DNA of 60,006 nt from Membranihabitans marinus (GTDB lineage Bacteria; Bacteroidota; Bacteroidia; Chitinophagales; Saprospiraceae), in assembly GCF_021729155.1 (NCBI RefSeq), contig NZ_JAJQYA010000031.1:246-60251 (forward strand). The letters run 5' to 3'. Of the stretch, positions 32,792 through 42,549 are shown piece by piece. Numbering within the stretch: position 1 is the first letter of the stretch; every line of letters begins with the position of its first letter. Below the pieces are notes generated by a model, which made no database searches, had not been told where the DNA came from, and worked only from the letters and a program-made list of their open reading frames with translations. Both the position numbers and the translations under genes were made by a program.

Positions 32792-34189
32792 ATGAACAAA
32801 ATGATATTTCGAATGCTTGGCCTGGTTATGGGGCTAATCCCTTTTTTATTGTCAGCTCAAACCAAATTGCCTACTTTTTTTGGTGATCACATGGTGCTTC
32901 AACAAAAAGAATCAGTCGATATTTGGGGGTGGGACAAGCCCGGACAGACGGTGAAGATAAAATCTTCTTGGGGACAAGAAAGTAAGGCGAAGACCGATGA
33001 CGATGGCCGATGGACGGCATCTATTAATACACCAGCTGCTGGCGGCCCTTATCAAGTGTCCATATCTGGTAGTGAAAATGTTCAGTTGCGCGATGTAATG
33101 ATAGGTGAAGTTTGGATTTGTTCTGGTCAGTCCAATATGTCGATGGCGTTGAAGGGCTATGATAATCAACCCATCTTCGAAGCTGGAGAGACCATTCTAA
33201 AAGCCAATCAATCCAATATTCGGATGTATACAGCTGGGCGTAAGGCCAGTGTAGAAGCCTTGGACGATCTCGAAGGCGATTGGAAAGTATCGAGTACAGA
33301 AACGGCCAGTGACTTTAGTGCTGCGGCCTATCATTTTGGTTTATATCTAGAAGAAATGTTAGATGTTCCGGTTGGATTAATAGTGACAGCTTGGGGCGGA
33401 TCTAGAGTGGAAGCTTGGATGAATGAGGCTGGACTCAAAGATGCGGGAGTAAATAATATTCCTACTGAAATACCTTCGAAAAGTCCTCACCATGCACCTA
33501 CATTATTGTACAATGCTATGATAAGTCCCCTCGTCCCATATAAGGCAAAAGGATTTTTGTGGTATCAAGGTGAGTCTAATGTGGGCAATGCCCATGAGTA
33601 CACGAAATTGTTTTCTAATATGATAGAGGGATGGCGGAAAGATTGGAATAATTCAGAGATGCCTTTTTATTTTGTTGAAATAGCTCCGTATAATTATGGA
33701 AGTCGAAATTCTGCTTATTTAAGAGAAGCTCAATTGAATACCCAAAAAAATCTGGCCAATACCGGAATGGCAGGGACCATGGATTTGGGTAATTGCAGCA
33801 ATATTCATCCCGGAGACAAAAAGAATGTAGGACGAAGATTGGCTTTGTGGGCTTTGAGTCAGACTTATGGAATGAAAGGTATAGAATATTCTGGACCAAT
33901 CTATAAATCCATGGAAATCAATGATGCCAGTATCGAATTGAGTTTTGATCATGCGGATCGTGGATTTTCAACCTACGGGGAACCGATACAAGGATTTGAA
34001 ATTGCCGGGGAGGATGGCGATTTTGTTGAAGCCGATGTTTCGTTTAACCGAAGTAAGAAAACCATTGTAGTTAGTTCTAAATCCATTGCTGAACCCAAGG
34101 TAGTGAGATATGGTTTTGGCAATTGTCCAGAAGCTAATCTATTTAATACCTATCAATTACCAGCCCCTTCTTTTAGGACGGATCAGTAA
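32792..34189 (+). CDS. Sialate O-acetylesterase-type (SASA/DUF303) SGNH hydrolase
   Basis: The 465-residue secreted protein (signal peptide 1-23, ending LLSAQ) has a short beta-rich N-terminal domain (LPTFFGDHMVLQQ, W.A.I..P..GGPY). The SASA domain follows: catalytic serine block ICSGQSNMSM near residue 110, GGSRVEAWM, FLWYQGESNVGNA, and the C-terminal Asp/His region in CSNIHPGDKKNVGRRLALWAL. Members remove acetyl groups from sialic acids or plant polysaccharides. Next to the CE15 enzyme, xylan or pectin deacetylation is more likely than sialate. It ends before two tandem bidirectional terminators. Confidence 0.88.
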   Translation: MNKMIFRMLGLVMGLIPFLLSAQTKLPTFFGDHMVLQQKESVDIWGWDKPGQTVKIKSSWGQESKAKTDDDGRWTASINTPAAGGPYQVSISGSENVQLRDVMIGEVWICSGQSNMSMALKGYDNQPIFEAGETILKANQSNIRMYTAGRKASVEALDDLEGDWKVSSTETASDFSAAAYHFGLYLEEMLDVPVGLIVTAWGGSRVEAWMNEAGLKDAGVNNIPTEIPSKSPHHAPTLLYNAMISPLVPYKAKGFLWYQGESNVGNAHEYTKLFSNMIEGWRKDWNNSEMPFYFVEIAPYNYGSRNSAYLREAQLNTQKNLANTGMAGTMDLGNCSNIHPGDKKNVGRRLALWALSQTYGMKGIEYSGPIYKSMEINDASIELSFDHADRGFSTYGEPIQGFEIAGEDGDFVEADVSFNRSKKTIVVSSKSIAEPKVVRYGFGNCPEANLFNTYQLPAPSFRTDQ

Positions 34190-34224
34190 AAAAGTATAAT
34201 CTATTGTCAATAGAAAAATAAAAA

Positions 34225-34256
34225 AGACCATTGGAGAAATCCAACGGTCTTTTTTT
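34225..34256 (+). terminator. Bidirectional terminator 1
   Basis: AGACC-a-TTGGA pairs with TCCAA-c-GGTCT around a short loop. It is preceded by an A run and followed by seven T residues, so it can stop transcription from either side. It lies between the convergent acetylesterase and fumarase genes. Confidence 0.85.
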
Positions 34257-34292
34257 ATCTGTCACAATATATTCATTTCGCAATATGTATAT

Positions 34293-34327
34293 AAAAAAAC
34301 CGCTCAGTAATCGAGCGGTCTTTTTTT
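34293..34327 (-). terminator. Bidirectional terminator 2
   Basis: CCGCTC-agtaatc-GAGCGG, with extra A-T pairs, is flanked by seven A residues on one side and seven T residues on the other. It lies nearer the fumC stop and probably serves fumC. Confidence 0.85.
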
Positions 34328-34410
34328 AACTTGCTTTCGTCTTTTGTAAGCAACGGAATTTTGTGCTTATACGCGAAAAAACGATTCGATAATTATAAAC
34401 GTAGTTTGTA

Positions 34411-35805
34411 TTATATCATATCTTCTGGTCGTACCCAGGCATCAAACTCTTCTGCGGTAAGATAACCCAGGGATAGTGCGGCTTGTTTAAGAGTGGTGTT
34501 CTCTTTGTAGGCTTTTTTGGCTATTTCCGCTGCCTTGTCATATCCAATCTTGGTATTGAGGGCAGTAACCAACATCAATGAATTTTCAAGCTGTTGTTGA
34601 ATTCTCGGATTGTTGGGGACTAGACCTTGGATACAGTTGCTGTCGAAACTAATACAAGCATCGGCGATAAGGTCGGCTGACATCAAGAAATTGAATATCA
34701 TAACTGGTTTAAAGACATTCAATTGAAACTGTCCATTCATACCCCCAACACTAATGGCCACATCATTTCCCATCACCTGTGCCATAGCCATAGTTAGGGC
34801 TTCGGCTTGAGTTGGATTGACTTTGCCTGGCATTATTGAACTACCCGGTTCGTTGGCAGGAATAATGTATTCTCCAATACCACTTCTCGGACCAGAGGCC
34901 AACATTCTAATATCATTGCCTATCTTCATCAGGGAAACAGCCACTGTTTTTAATGCACCGTGACTTTCAACTATGGCGTCATGAGCCGACAAAGCTTCAA
35001 ATTTATTGGCTGCAGATACAAAAGGTTTACCCGTCAATTCGGCGATTTTTTCCGCTACTAAAGTTGCATAACCTTCTGGAGTATTGAGTCCAGTTCCCAC
35101 CGCTGTACCACCTAGGGCCAGTTCAGATAAATGGGGAAGGCTGTTCTCTATGGTTTGAATTCCGTGATCCAACTGGCTTACATAACCAGATAATTCTTGA
35201 CCTACGGTTACAGGGGTAGCATCCATAAAGTGAGTTCTACCAATTTTTACGACGTCTTTGTATGCTTCTGATTTTTCAGCCAAGGCGTTGCGCAATTGTT
35301 TAATGGCTGGAATCACTTTGTCTACCAATTTTTGATAGGCTGCTATATGCATGGCCGTAGGGAAGGTGTCATTGGAAGACTGAGATTTATTGACATCGTC
35401 ATTGGGATGTAATATTTTGGAATCATCAGTTAAACTTCCTCCTCGCAATACATGTCCTCTATTGGCGATTACTTCATTGACATTCATATTGGATTGAGTA
35501 CCAGATCCTGTCTGCCACACTACAAGGGGGAACTCCTCGTTTAATTTTCCAGCGAGGATTTCGTCGGCCACTTCGCCGATCAGTTGGCTTTTGTCAGCGG
35601 GTAAGACACCCAATTCCATATTGGCCATGGCTGCTGCCTTTTTTAAGATTGCGAAACCGTGAATTACTTCGGTAGGCATTTTTTGACCACCAATCTTGAA
35701 ATTTTCCATTGATCTTTGGGTCTGAGCAGCCCAATATCTCTGAACGGGTACATCGATATAGCCGATACTGTCTTTTTCTTTTCTACTATCCATTGAATTT
35801 GTCAT
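34411..35805 (-). CDS. fumC: Fumarate hydratase class II
   Basis: This iron-independent fumarase interconverts fumarate and L-malate in the TCA cycle. The 464 residues match FumC closely: [54 protein letters not shown], and the fumarase/aspartase signature [13 protein letters not shown] near residue 320. [18 protein letters not shown] distinguishes it from aspartase. It is cytoplasmic and forms tetramers. The start is the first of two nearby methionines ([10 protein letters not shown]), and the second at 35793 is also possible. It is monocistronic and divergent from kdsB. Confidence 0.96.
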   Translation of the reverse strand: MTNSMDSRKEKDSIGYIDVPVQRYWAAQTQRSMENFKIGGQKMPTEVIHGFAILKKAAAMANMELGVLPADKSQLIGEVADEILAGKLNEEFPLVVWQTGSGTQSNMNVNEVIANRGHVLRGGSLTDDSKILHPNDDVNKSQSSNDTFPTAMHIAAYQKLVDKVIPAIKQLRNALAEKSEAYKDVVKIGRTHFMDATPVTVGQELSGYVSQLDHGIQTIENSLPHLSELALGGTAVGTGLNTPEGYATLVAEKIAELTGKPFVSAANKFEALSAHDAIVESHGALKTVAVSLMKIGNDIRMLASGPRSGIGEYIIPANEPGSSIMPGKVNPTQAEALTMAMAQVMGNDVAISVGGMNGQFQLNVFKPVMIFNFLMSADLIADACISFDSNCIQGLVPNNPRIQQQLENSLMLVTALNTKIGYDKAAEIAKKAYKENTTLKQAALSLGYLTAEEFDAWVRPEDMI

Positions 35806-35955
35806 TTAAAAGATCATTGTTTTTTAGTACTTCTAATATTGTGTAGTATTGAGGTGGTAACCCTAGTGGTCGTCTCGATAACTACTTGAATTAATAATCA
35901 AATTTATAATATTACCTATATTTATCCCTAATTTGCGCCATTAAATGCAAAAAAT

Positions 35956-36681
35956 ATGAAAGTAATTGCTGCAATTCCAGCTCGTTATCAGTCCACTAGA
36001 TTGCCGGGAAAGTTGATGGCCGATCTGGGGGGAATGACTGTGATAGAAAGGACGGTAGAAAATATTCAAGCGATGAATCTCTTTGACGACGTCATCGTAG
36101 TCACCGATTCACAGGAAATAGAATCGCAATTACAAGGTCAGTGTAAGATTTATCGCAGTGCACAAAATCATATCTGTGGAACGGATAGAATTGCCGAATT
36201 TGCCCACGATTTTGACGCTGACCTTATTGTCAATGTGCAAGGTGACGAACCTTTTCTTCAAAAAACAGACATAGAAGCCATTATAGAACTTATGTCCAAA
36301 CCGGAAAATCAATCCATCGATGTAGTATCGCTAAAACATCCCATCGAACATTCTATGGAACGCTCCAATCCCAATTATGTAAAGGTGGTGACTGACCTCA
36401 AAGGTCAAGCCCTTTATTTTAGCCGATCCGACATCCCGTTTCGGCGACACAATGGATCGGTAAATACTTACCGACATATTGGTATTTATGCTTTTAGAAA
36501 GTCCGCCCTTATTGCTTTTGCCCAACAATCACCTACTCCATTGGAGGAAGTAGAGGTGATTGAAGCCCTCCGAGTCCTCGAAATGGGGATGACATTTCAA
36601 TTGTTGCTCGCCCAACATGTGACCATTGGTATCGATACCAAAGAAGATTTGATATGGGCCAACAACTTTTTGTCCGAATAG
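35956..36681 (+). CDS. kdsB: 3-deoxy-manno-octulosonate cytidylyltransferase
   Basis: This enzyme activates Kdo to CMP-Kdo for lipid A inner-core synthesis. The 241-residue product begins IPARYQSTRLPGKLMADLGG, the nucleotide-binding loop. It continues with VVTDSQEI, ICGTDRIAEF, VNVQGDEPFL with the metal-binding Asp, YFSRSDIPF, HIGIYAFRK and the terminal GIDTKEDL. Length is typical. It confirms a Gram-negative organism making Kdo-containing lipopolysaccharide. The ATG lies 150 bp from the divergent fumC start. It is apparently monocistronic. Confidence 0.96.
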   Translation: MKVIAAIPARYQSTRLPGKLMADLGGMTVIERTVENIQAMNLFDDVIVVTDSQEIESQLQGQCKIYRSAQNHICGTDRIAEFAHDFDADLIVNVQGDEPFLQKTDIEAIIELMSKPENQSIDVVSLKHPIEHSMERSNPNYVKVVTDLKGQALYFSRSDIPFRRHNGSVNTYRHIGIYAFRKSALIAFAQQSPTPLEEVEVIEALRVLEMGMTFQLLLAQHVTIGIDTKEDLIWANNFLSE

Positions 36682-37228
36682 GGTAGAGGGATACTTTACT
36701 TGGAAAGATTGATTTAGGGTAAAATGTATGGACGCCTGAGTTTTATCATTTATTGATCTAGATTAGAAGCAGAGCATTTAGTATCGATCAGTATATCGAA
36801 AGTTTACCCTTCATTATAGCTGAATTTCGTATTAGATATCATTTCTATCATGGAATTGCTTTAGTATAATTATTGAAAATAGATTTTTACTTGAGTATGT
36901 TATTATCGGACGTTTTTATTTTTCTGCCTATACATTTATTTAAATATTCTGCGTTTATTTAACAGTTTTAAATTATGTTAAAATGGAATATTTGCACAAT
37001 AATACAAATGAAAGTATATTGTTAAATAAATTCTGTTTTTATTACGTCGTATATTGAAGGATTGTAGTTTTTTTTGATTTTATTTCTTATTTTTTAAATA
37101 AAAATTAATTTGCTGCGTTTTGTATTTGTGAATAGTCGAAAATTATTAGCTGTTCTGGCTATAATATTTCTGTTCTAAGGATTTAATTTATTTTACTAAT
37201 ACTCTATTATTTAATTAAAAAACGACGC
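36682..37228. other. Long AT-rich leader, no gene
   Basis: About 550 bp, very AT-rich with many T tracts, separate kdsB from the RskA-domain lipoprotein. I see no reading frame, module repeat or clear terminator. It is the longest upstream non-coding stretch in the window that lacks repeats, so an unrecognised regulatory RNA or leader cannot be excluded. Confidence 0.5.
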
Positions 37229-38125
37229 ATGAAAAGATCAATTTTATTTCTAGCAATGTCCTTTGTATCCGTATTTACCATAATGAGTTGTGACGACGAT
37301 GATGATAATAATACAACCACGGAGGAAAGTATTACCATAGCTATTTCAGGATTGGAAGATTTGGGGGAAGATTTTGTGTATGAGGGCTGGTTACTCGTAG
37401 GGGGAACTCCGGTTAGTGCAGGTACATTTACGGTAGACAGTACTGGTGCACTGTCAAAAACCACTTTCGAAAACACCATAGAGAATATCAATGACGCTAC
37501 CGCTTATATAGTGACGATTGAGCCTGCACAGGATACCGATACCTTGCCGACCAGTACTCATATTTTAGCTGGTGATTTTTCCAATGATGTTGCCACACTT
37601 ACTGTAGGTCATAGCGCAGCCTTGGGCAATGACTTTACATCTGCTACTGGCGGCTATATATTAGCTACGCCGACTGATGGGAATACGGACACTAATGAAG
37701 AGAGTGGGATATGGTGGTTAGATCCCAATGCTGGACCAGCAGCCACACTTACTTTGCCTACTTTGCCCGAGGGTTGGAATTATGAAGGATGGGTAGTGAT
37801 CGATGGTATTCCTGTAACTACAGGGACATTTAAAACCAATGCAGGTGCCGATGATTCAGCACCATATAGTAGTATGACGGCCGACGGACCTCCGTTTCCA
37901 GGTGAGGATTTTTTAGAGAATGCACCTGATGGGATTACATTTCCTGTAGATTTAAAAGGTAAAACTGCGGTGATTTCTGTTGAACCTTCACCGGATAATA
38001 GTGCTGCTCCATTTACATTGAAACCATTATTGGGTCCTATTGCAGCCGACGCTGCAGTAAGAACGGTTTACGATATGAATAATAATGCAGCAGGCAGTAA
38101 TCCGACAGGAACGGTAATGCGATAG
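37229..38125 (+). CDS. Surface lipoprotein with two RskA-like (anti-sigma-K C-terminal) repeats
   Basis: The 298-residue lipoprotein has a signal ending TIMSC (Cys21) followed by DDDDDNN, a surface-export-type acidic stretch. Two homologous halves each carry the motif YEGWLLVGGTPVSAGTF (near residues 50-66) or YEGWVVIDGIPVTTGTF (near 190-206), then a strand on F and an Ala/Pro-rich strand reading VTIEP or ISVEP. This resembles the extracytoplasmic RskA domain (PF10099) of anti-sigma-K factors, here without a membrane helix or sigma-binding part. The role is unknown. Resemblance was judged by eye. It is monocistronic. Confidence 0.65.
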   Translation: MKRSILFLAMSFVSVFTIMSCDDDDDNNTTTEESITIAISGLEDLGEDFVYEGWLLVGGTPVSAGTFTVDSTGALSKTTFENTIENINDATAYIVTIEPAQDTDTLPTSTHILAGDFSNDVATLTVGHSAALGNDFTSATGGYILATPTDGNTDTNEESGIWWLDPNAGPAATLTLPTLPEGWNYEGWVVIDGIPVTTGTFKTNAGADDSAPYSSMTADGPPFPGEDFLENAPDGITFPVDLKGKTAVISVEPSPDNSAAPFTLKPLLGPIAADAAVRTVYDMNNNAAGSNPTGTVMR

Positions 38126-38359
38126 ATTGAGGCCTTGATGGGCAACTAATCAATTATAGAGAGAAATGTAAACGGAAGCGAAAACGGTGATGGTTTATCG
38201 GTTGGTAATTTTGATAATGACTTATGGTTTCAACAATAGGAAATTAATCAAAACTTGATATGAAAAATAAAAAAAATACCTACTTTCGAGGTAAACATTT
38301 CATATACTGAAACATTGTACATTGAAATCATTCATTAAATACAAAAACGAAAATTAATT

Positions 38360-38968
38360 ATGGCTTTCAAACTTCCAGAATTACCTTATGCTTTTGATGC
38401 TTTAGAACCAAATATTGACGCAAAAACCATGGAAATTCACCACGGTAAACATCATGCTGGTTATACCAATAATTTAAATGCAGCTATTGAGGGAACGGAT
38501 TTAGCTGATGCTTCCATCGAAGACATCCTTGCTAAAGTCGATCAATTGCCTGCTGCTGTGAGAAATAATGGTGGTGGTTTTTACAATCACTCTTTGTTTT
38601 GGGAAATATTGTCACCAAACGGTGGTGGACAGCCAAGCGGTGAATTAGCAGATGCCATCAACGAAGCTTTTGGTTCGTTTGAGGATTTTAAATCGGCTTT
38701 TAGCAAAGCTGCCGGTACTAGATTTGGATCTGGTTGGGCATGGTTATGTGTAAATAAAGGCGGAAAAGTATCTGTGTGTTCTACACCGAATCAAGACAAT
38801 CCATTGATGCCTGTTACTGAATGTGACGGAACACCAATTTTGGGATTGGATGTATGGGAACACGCTTACTATTTGAATTATCAAAACAGAAGACCTGATT
38901 ACATTGCAGCATTTTTCAATGTGATTAATTGGGAAGTAGTTGCCGCAAAATATGCAGCAGCGAAGTAA
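38360..38968 (+). CDS. Superoxide dismutase, Fe/Mn family
   Basis: The 202-residue enzyme dismutates superoxide in the cytoplasm. Metal ligands are His27 in MEIHHGKHH, a His in [11 protein letters not shown] (near residue 76), and Asp/His in [16 protein letters not shown] (near 164 and 168). The text GGGQPSGEL and [10 protein letters not shown] resembles manganese or cambialistic members more than strict iron enzymes, but metal preference is not certain. The ATG is preceded by an AT-rich leader. A strong terminator follows 18 bp after the stop. Confidence 0.95.
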   Translation: MAFKLPELPYAFDALEPNIDAKTMEIHHGKHHAGYTNNLNAAIEGTDLADASIEDILAKVDQLPAAVRNNGGGFYNHSLFWEILSPNGGGQPSGELADAINEAFGSFEDFKSAFSKAAGTRFGSGWAWLCVNKGGKVSVCSTPNQDNPLMPVTECDGTPILGLDVWEHAYYLNYQNRRPDYIAAFFNVINWEVVAAKYAAAK

Positions 38969-38986
38969 TTCTTTCTAAAATGATAC

Positions 38987-39023
38987 AAAAGGGATGATTT
39001 TTTATAAAGTCATCCCTTTTTTT
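38987..39023 (+). terminator. Terminator of superoxide dismutase gene
   Basis: The stem AAAAGGGATGA / TCATCCCTTTT pairs over 11 bp around a 12-nt loop and runs into seven or more T residues. The upstream A run could also allow minus-strand termination. Confidence 0.85.
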
Positions 39024-39210
39024 ATGTGATAGATGGAGGATACAGTTTTGGGTTTCGTGTTGTCGTCATTGTGTTTGGCCCGTATATCCTATGGAGTCAC
39101 CACTGAGTCAGGCTAGGTATAAGAATTGTGAAGATCTCCACTGTGTTGTGACGAGACTGCATTAAAATTGACAGCATAGTGATTAAAGTTTTACCGTCCT
39201 CTTTGCATTA
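39024..39210. other. Convergent spacer with a decayed module piece
   Basis: Near 39130-39165 the text ctccactgtgttgtgacgag resembles a c-type hairpin with its CACTGT loop and gacgag end, but the stem no longer pairs well. No gene is present. Confidence 0.4.
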
Positions 39211-41067
39211 TTATTTAAATAAGGGTTTGCCCTTTTTCCATTTCTCAATATAGTTTTCAATCACATCCATGGCTTCATCATCTTGAAGGGCTAAATTGTC
39301 CCGCTTTTTTATTTTGCTTTCCTCGGTTCTATTGTATCGTATTATGGGTTGATCATCGGAGACGGCCAATACATTTTGCGATACTAAATTTTCCTCGGCC
39401 TTGTGAAATCGCAATGGAGATTTGGCAATATTGTATATTATATTTCCCGAAACCAATACATCCTTGGTCCCCTCGTCCAAAAACATTCCATTGCTCTCTG
39501 CTCTACCGGCGTTAAGGGTCACATCGTGAATGAGATTATTGGTCAATTGACTTCCGGGCTGCAATCCCAAAGAATAGATCCCCCCGCCATCACTCAGGGT
39601 TTTCATAATATGATGAATGTGATTGCGGTCGATGATATTGTCTCTACAAGGCGTAGGTACTGGAGACCACATCCAACCAATGGAAATTCCAGTATAGGGG
39701 AGATCCCATAATGTATTGTTGACGATCTTGGTCTCAGCGCTTAGACCAACCCATATACCTACAGCGCCATAAAACTGAACCCCGCAATTACTGATTTCGC
39801 ACTGGTCTATTGTATTTTTATTGGCTACCTCATCGGGTTGGACTTTCCACCAACTCTCTTGATCTATGAGTCGATCCTGTCCTTCTCCGACCATGATGCC
39901 ATTGCCTGAAATATCGCTAAATGTAGAGGTTGTTACCGAACAATTTTCACTGCCCGTACCCAGCCATAGACCGGATCCCCCTAATTTGTCAAACTTACAT
40001 TTGTCAAAACTGCAATATTTGCCCCACTCTACAAAAACCGCAGGACTAACCACATTCCAGCCCTGGGCATTGGCCGATCGTTTGTCGTAATGACAAGCTT
40101 GGATACCTGCATACCCCAAATCTGGACTGTCCCATCTGCAATGCTCAAAATGAATGCCCTCCACACTAATATTTCGGATGGGTTGGTCTTTCTGGCCTTT
40201 TAAAATGAGGAGTTGTTTGAGATGAGGAATAATTATGTCGGTATTGTTGGGATCTTGATTTTCGGGCATTTGAATATATATTTCTCCTTTGTCCTCATTG
40301 ATATACCATTCATAATCGATGTCGATTAAGTCGTATGCATTTTCGAGATAATACCGAGGTTGTTTTTCCCAGTGATCGATTTTGAAAAAATCTAAATTTT
40401 TGGCCCCCATATGATCCACGGTAGATAAATTGTGGCTTGTGTAATTGATTTCCTCAACCGGAATTCGGGAAATAGACCAATCGTGTAACAACACTACTTC
40501 CAAGCCAGGAATGGAATCTAATTGGGGGAAGTCATTGGGTTTGAAATAAAAATTGCTGCGCTGGTCCGAACCTGCGGAATCGATGCGCAAATATTCTGCA
40601 TTGGGGTAGCGACTTCTAGTAGCTCGCAGATCATTTACGAATAATTCTCGAATTTTACCCCCTGCAACCACTTGTTTTGGCAGTGCGGCCTTCCATATAT
40701 TTTGATCGTATTGCTGCCAATCGATTACTTTTATCCCACCGGAAATTCTAGCATGGGCTTTTCGATAGGCTTTAATATTGACCTTGGTGTTGCCGATGTC
40801 AGAAGAAGTCAACTCTAGAGGTTCAGAAAGATAATGTCTACCTTCTAATAAATACATCGTCACCTCAGCAGGTGATTCTGTTTGAATTATTTTAATAATT
40901 TTTTCTGTGGCTTGATTTATCGAAGAGAAGGGCTGGGACTTACTTCCCGTTTCCAATTGAGATCCAGTTGGGGAAACATAAATTTTCTGGGATTGAAGAT
41001 TGGGGGAATAAATCATTAGCATTATTCCCATCCATAAAAAGGAAAGTTTCAGGCGAGTATTTTTCAT
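39211..41067 (-). CDS. Secreted right-handed parallel beta-helix protein
   Basis: The 618-residue protein has a signal peptide (residues 1-27, ending NLQSQ). KIYVSPTGSQLETGSKSQPFSSINQAT then marks the usual start of pectin-lyase-like proteins. From about residue 290 to 560 it shows beta-helix rungs: I.VEGIHFEHC, FDKCKFDKLGGSGLWLG, TSTFSDISGNGIMVG, NTLWDLPYTGIS and NIIDRNHIHHI. The DGGGIYSLG and SNGMFLDEG rungs may hold active-site acids. The fold serves polysaccharide lyases and glycosidases; substrate is unknown. The frame opens nine codons earlier; I chose the methionine before the signal. Confidence 0.83.
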   Translation of the reverse strand: MKNTRLKLSFLWMGIMLMIYSPNLQSQKIYVSPTGSQLETGSKSQPFSSINQATEKIIKIIQTESPAEVTMYLLEGRHYLSEPLELTSSDIGNTKVNIKAYRKAHARISGGIKVIDWQQYDQNIWKAALPKQVVAGGKIRELFVNDLRATRSRYPNAEYLRIDSAGSDQRSNFYFKPNDFPQLDSIPGLEVVLLHDWSISRIPVEEINYTSHNLSTVDHMGAKNLDFFKIDHWEKQPRYYLENAYDLIDIDYEWYINEDKGEIYIQMPENQDPNNTDIIIPHLKQLLILKGQKDQPIRNISVEGIHFEHCRWDSPDLGYAGIQACHYDKRSANAQGWNVVSPAVFVEWGKYCSFDKCKFDKLGGSGLWLGTGSENCSVTTSTFSDISGNGIMVGEGQDRLIDQESWWKVQPDEVANKNTIDQCEISNCGVQFYGAVGIWVGLSAETKIVNNTLWDLPYTGISIGWMWSPVPTPCRDNIIDRNHIHHIMKTLSDGGGIYSLGLQPGSQLTNNLIHDVTLNAGRAESNGMFLDEGTKDVLVSGNIIYNIAKSPLRFHKAEENLVSQNVLAVSDDQPIIRYNRTEESKIKKRDNLALQDDEAMDVIENYIEKWKKGKPLFK

Positions 41068-41224
41068 TTGACAGTTGGCGACTGTGGTATGCATAACTTA
41101 AGGTTTTCGAAGTAAGATAATTATTTTGCATCATTCATTAAAGCCCTATGTCATTGTTCTCGATATAAAATATAATTGTATTTTTGGTGTTTTTACTCTA
41201 TTCATTGTTTAAATATCGATCGAA

Positions 41225-42490
41225 ATGTCATCTAGACGAAATTTTATTAGAAATCTTAGTGTGGGACTACCCGCTTCCATTATAGCAGGTGAAGTTGCAG
41301 CAAATAATTATAATCCTCAGGTACTAAAAAGTCAAGACAAAGATGAGGCTTATTGGTCGGCAGTAAGATCGGCGTTTCCTTTGACTAAGAATAGAGTGTA
41401 TCTCAATAATGGCACATTTGGCCCCTCGCCCTATCCAGTGATGGAGACCATCCAAAAAATGCTGTGGGATTATAATGAACGTGGAGAATATGGTCATACC
41501 TCGGAATATCGTGAAAAAATAGCCCAGTATGTCAAGGTAAAGTCGGAGGAAATATCCCTTACTCACAATACCACAGAAGGCATCAATGTCGTGGTGTGGG
41601 GACTGCCTTTGAAACGAGGAGATGAAGTCATTATTACCAAACAAGAACACGTAGGCAATGCCTTGCCATGGTTAAATAGAGCCAAACTCGACGGTATTGT
41701 GCTAAAGACCATTGACTTGGGTCAGACAGCTGCTGAAAATTTACAAATTATCGAAGATGCGATTACGTCCAAGACCAGGGTTATCGCTATTCCACATATT
41801 TCTTGTACCTATGGATTGGTACTGCCGATTAAAGAGATATCGGCTATGGCAAGGTCTAAAGGTATATTTACTGCTGTAGATGGCGCCCATGGTTCGGGAA
41901 CATTTGATCTCGATCTTCGAGATTTGGGATGCGATACTTATTCGACTAGTTGTCATAAATGGATGTTGGGTCCCAATGGAACTGGGTTTTTATATGTTAG
42001 AGAAGAATTATTGGATACCATTCAGGCCTACTGGGTAGGGAGTTATTCCGATACGGGATGGGATTTGCAGAACAATCCGCCTTCTATGAAAGGTTATGTG
42101 GCTACAGCTCACAGATATGATTTTGGTTCCCAGAGTGCACCTTTGTATGCTGGCGTGGATGCGGCCATCGATTTTATGATGACCATTGGACAAAAGGATG
42201 TAGAGGCTCGGGTGAGGGAATTGTCTTCACATCTTCAACGTGGGTTATTGGCATTGGACAATAAGGTAGAGATGATTACTCCAGTGGAGGATGAGTCTAA
42301 GATTTGTATGATTGGTTTCCGTCCCCGCAATATGGATTATTTGGCCTTTAATAAGTTGGCTCAGAAAAACCATTTCAGGATCCGGGTTGTGCCAGAAGGA
42401 GGATTGAACAGTATTCGAATCTCTACACATATATATAATAGCAAGGCGCAGATCGATGATTTCTTAGCCATGGTCGAGCAGGAGGCATAG
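41225..42490 (+). CDS. PLP-dependent class V aminotransferase with Tat signal
   Basis: The 421-residue protein begins MSSRRNFIRNLSVGLPASI, a twin-arginine-type signal, so a fold-type I PLP enzyme appears to be exported folded. The catalytic domain has NNGTFGPSP, THNTTEGINVV, AVDGAHGSG with the PLP-binding Asp/His, and TSCHKWMLGPNGTGFLY with the Schiff-base Lys245. It resembles isopenicillin N epimerase and cysteine-desulfurase-like class V enzymes. Its substrate is unknown. Export of PLP enzymes is unusual but recurrent in this family. A repeat cluster follows its stop codon. No operon partner is seen. Confidence 0.85.
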   Translation: MSSRRNFIRNLSVGLPASIIAGEVAANNYNPQVLKSQDKDEAYWSAVRSAFPLTKNRVYLNNGTFGPSPYPVMETIQKMLWDYNERGEYGHTSEYREKIAQYVKVKSEEISLTHNTTEGINVVVWGLPLKRGDEVIITKQEHVGNALPWLNRAKLDGIVLKTIDLGQTAAENLQIIEDAITSKTRVIAIPHISCTYGLVLPIKEISAMARSKGIFTAVDGAHGSGTFDLDLRDLGCDTYSTSCHKWMLGPNGTGFLYVREELLDTIQAYWVGSYSDTGWDLQNNPPSMKGYVATAHRYDFGSQSAPLYAGVDAAIDFMMTIGQKDVEARVRELSSHLQRGLLALDNKVEMITPVEDESKICMIGFRPRNMDYLAFNKLAQKNHFRIRVVPEGGLNSIRISTHIYNSKAQIDDFLAMVEQEA

Positions 42491-42549
42491 GGGATTTTTG
42501 GTAGTTATATCAAATGAATTTACAATGGTCGGATATAATTCGATTAATA

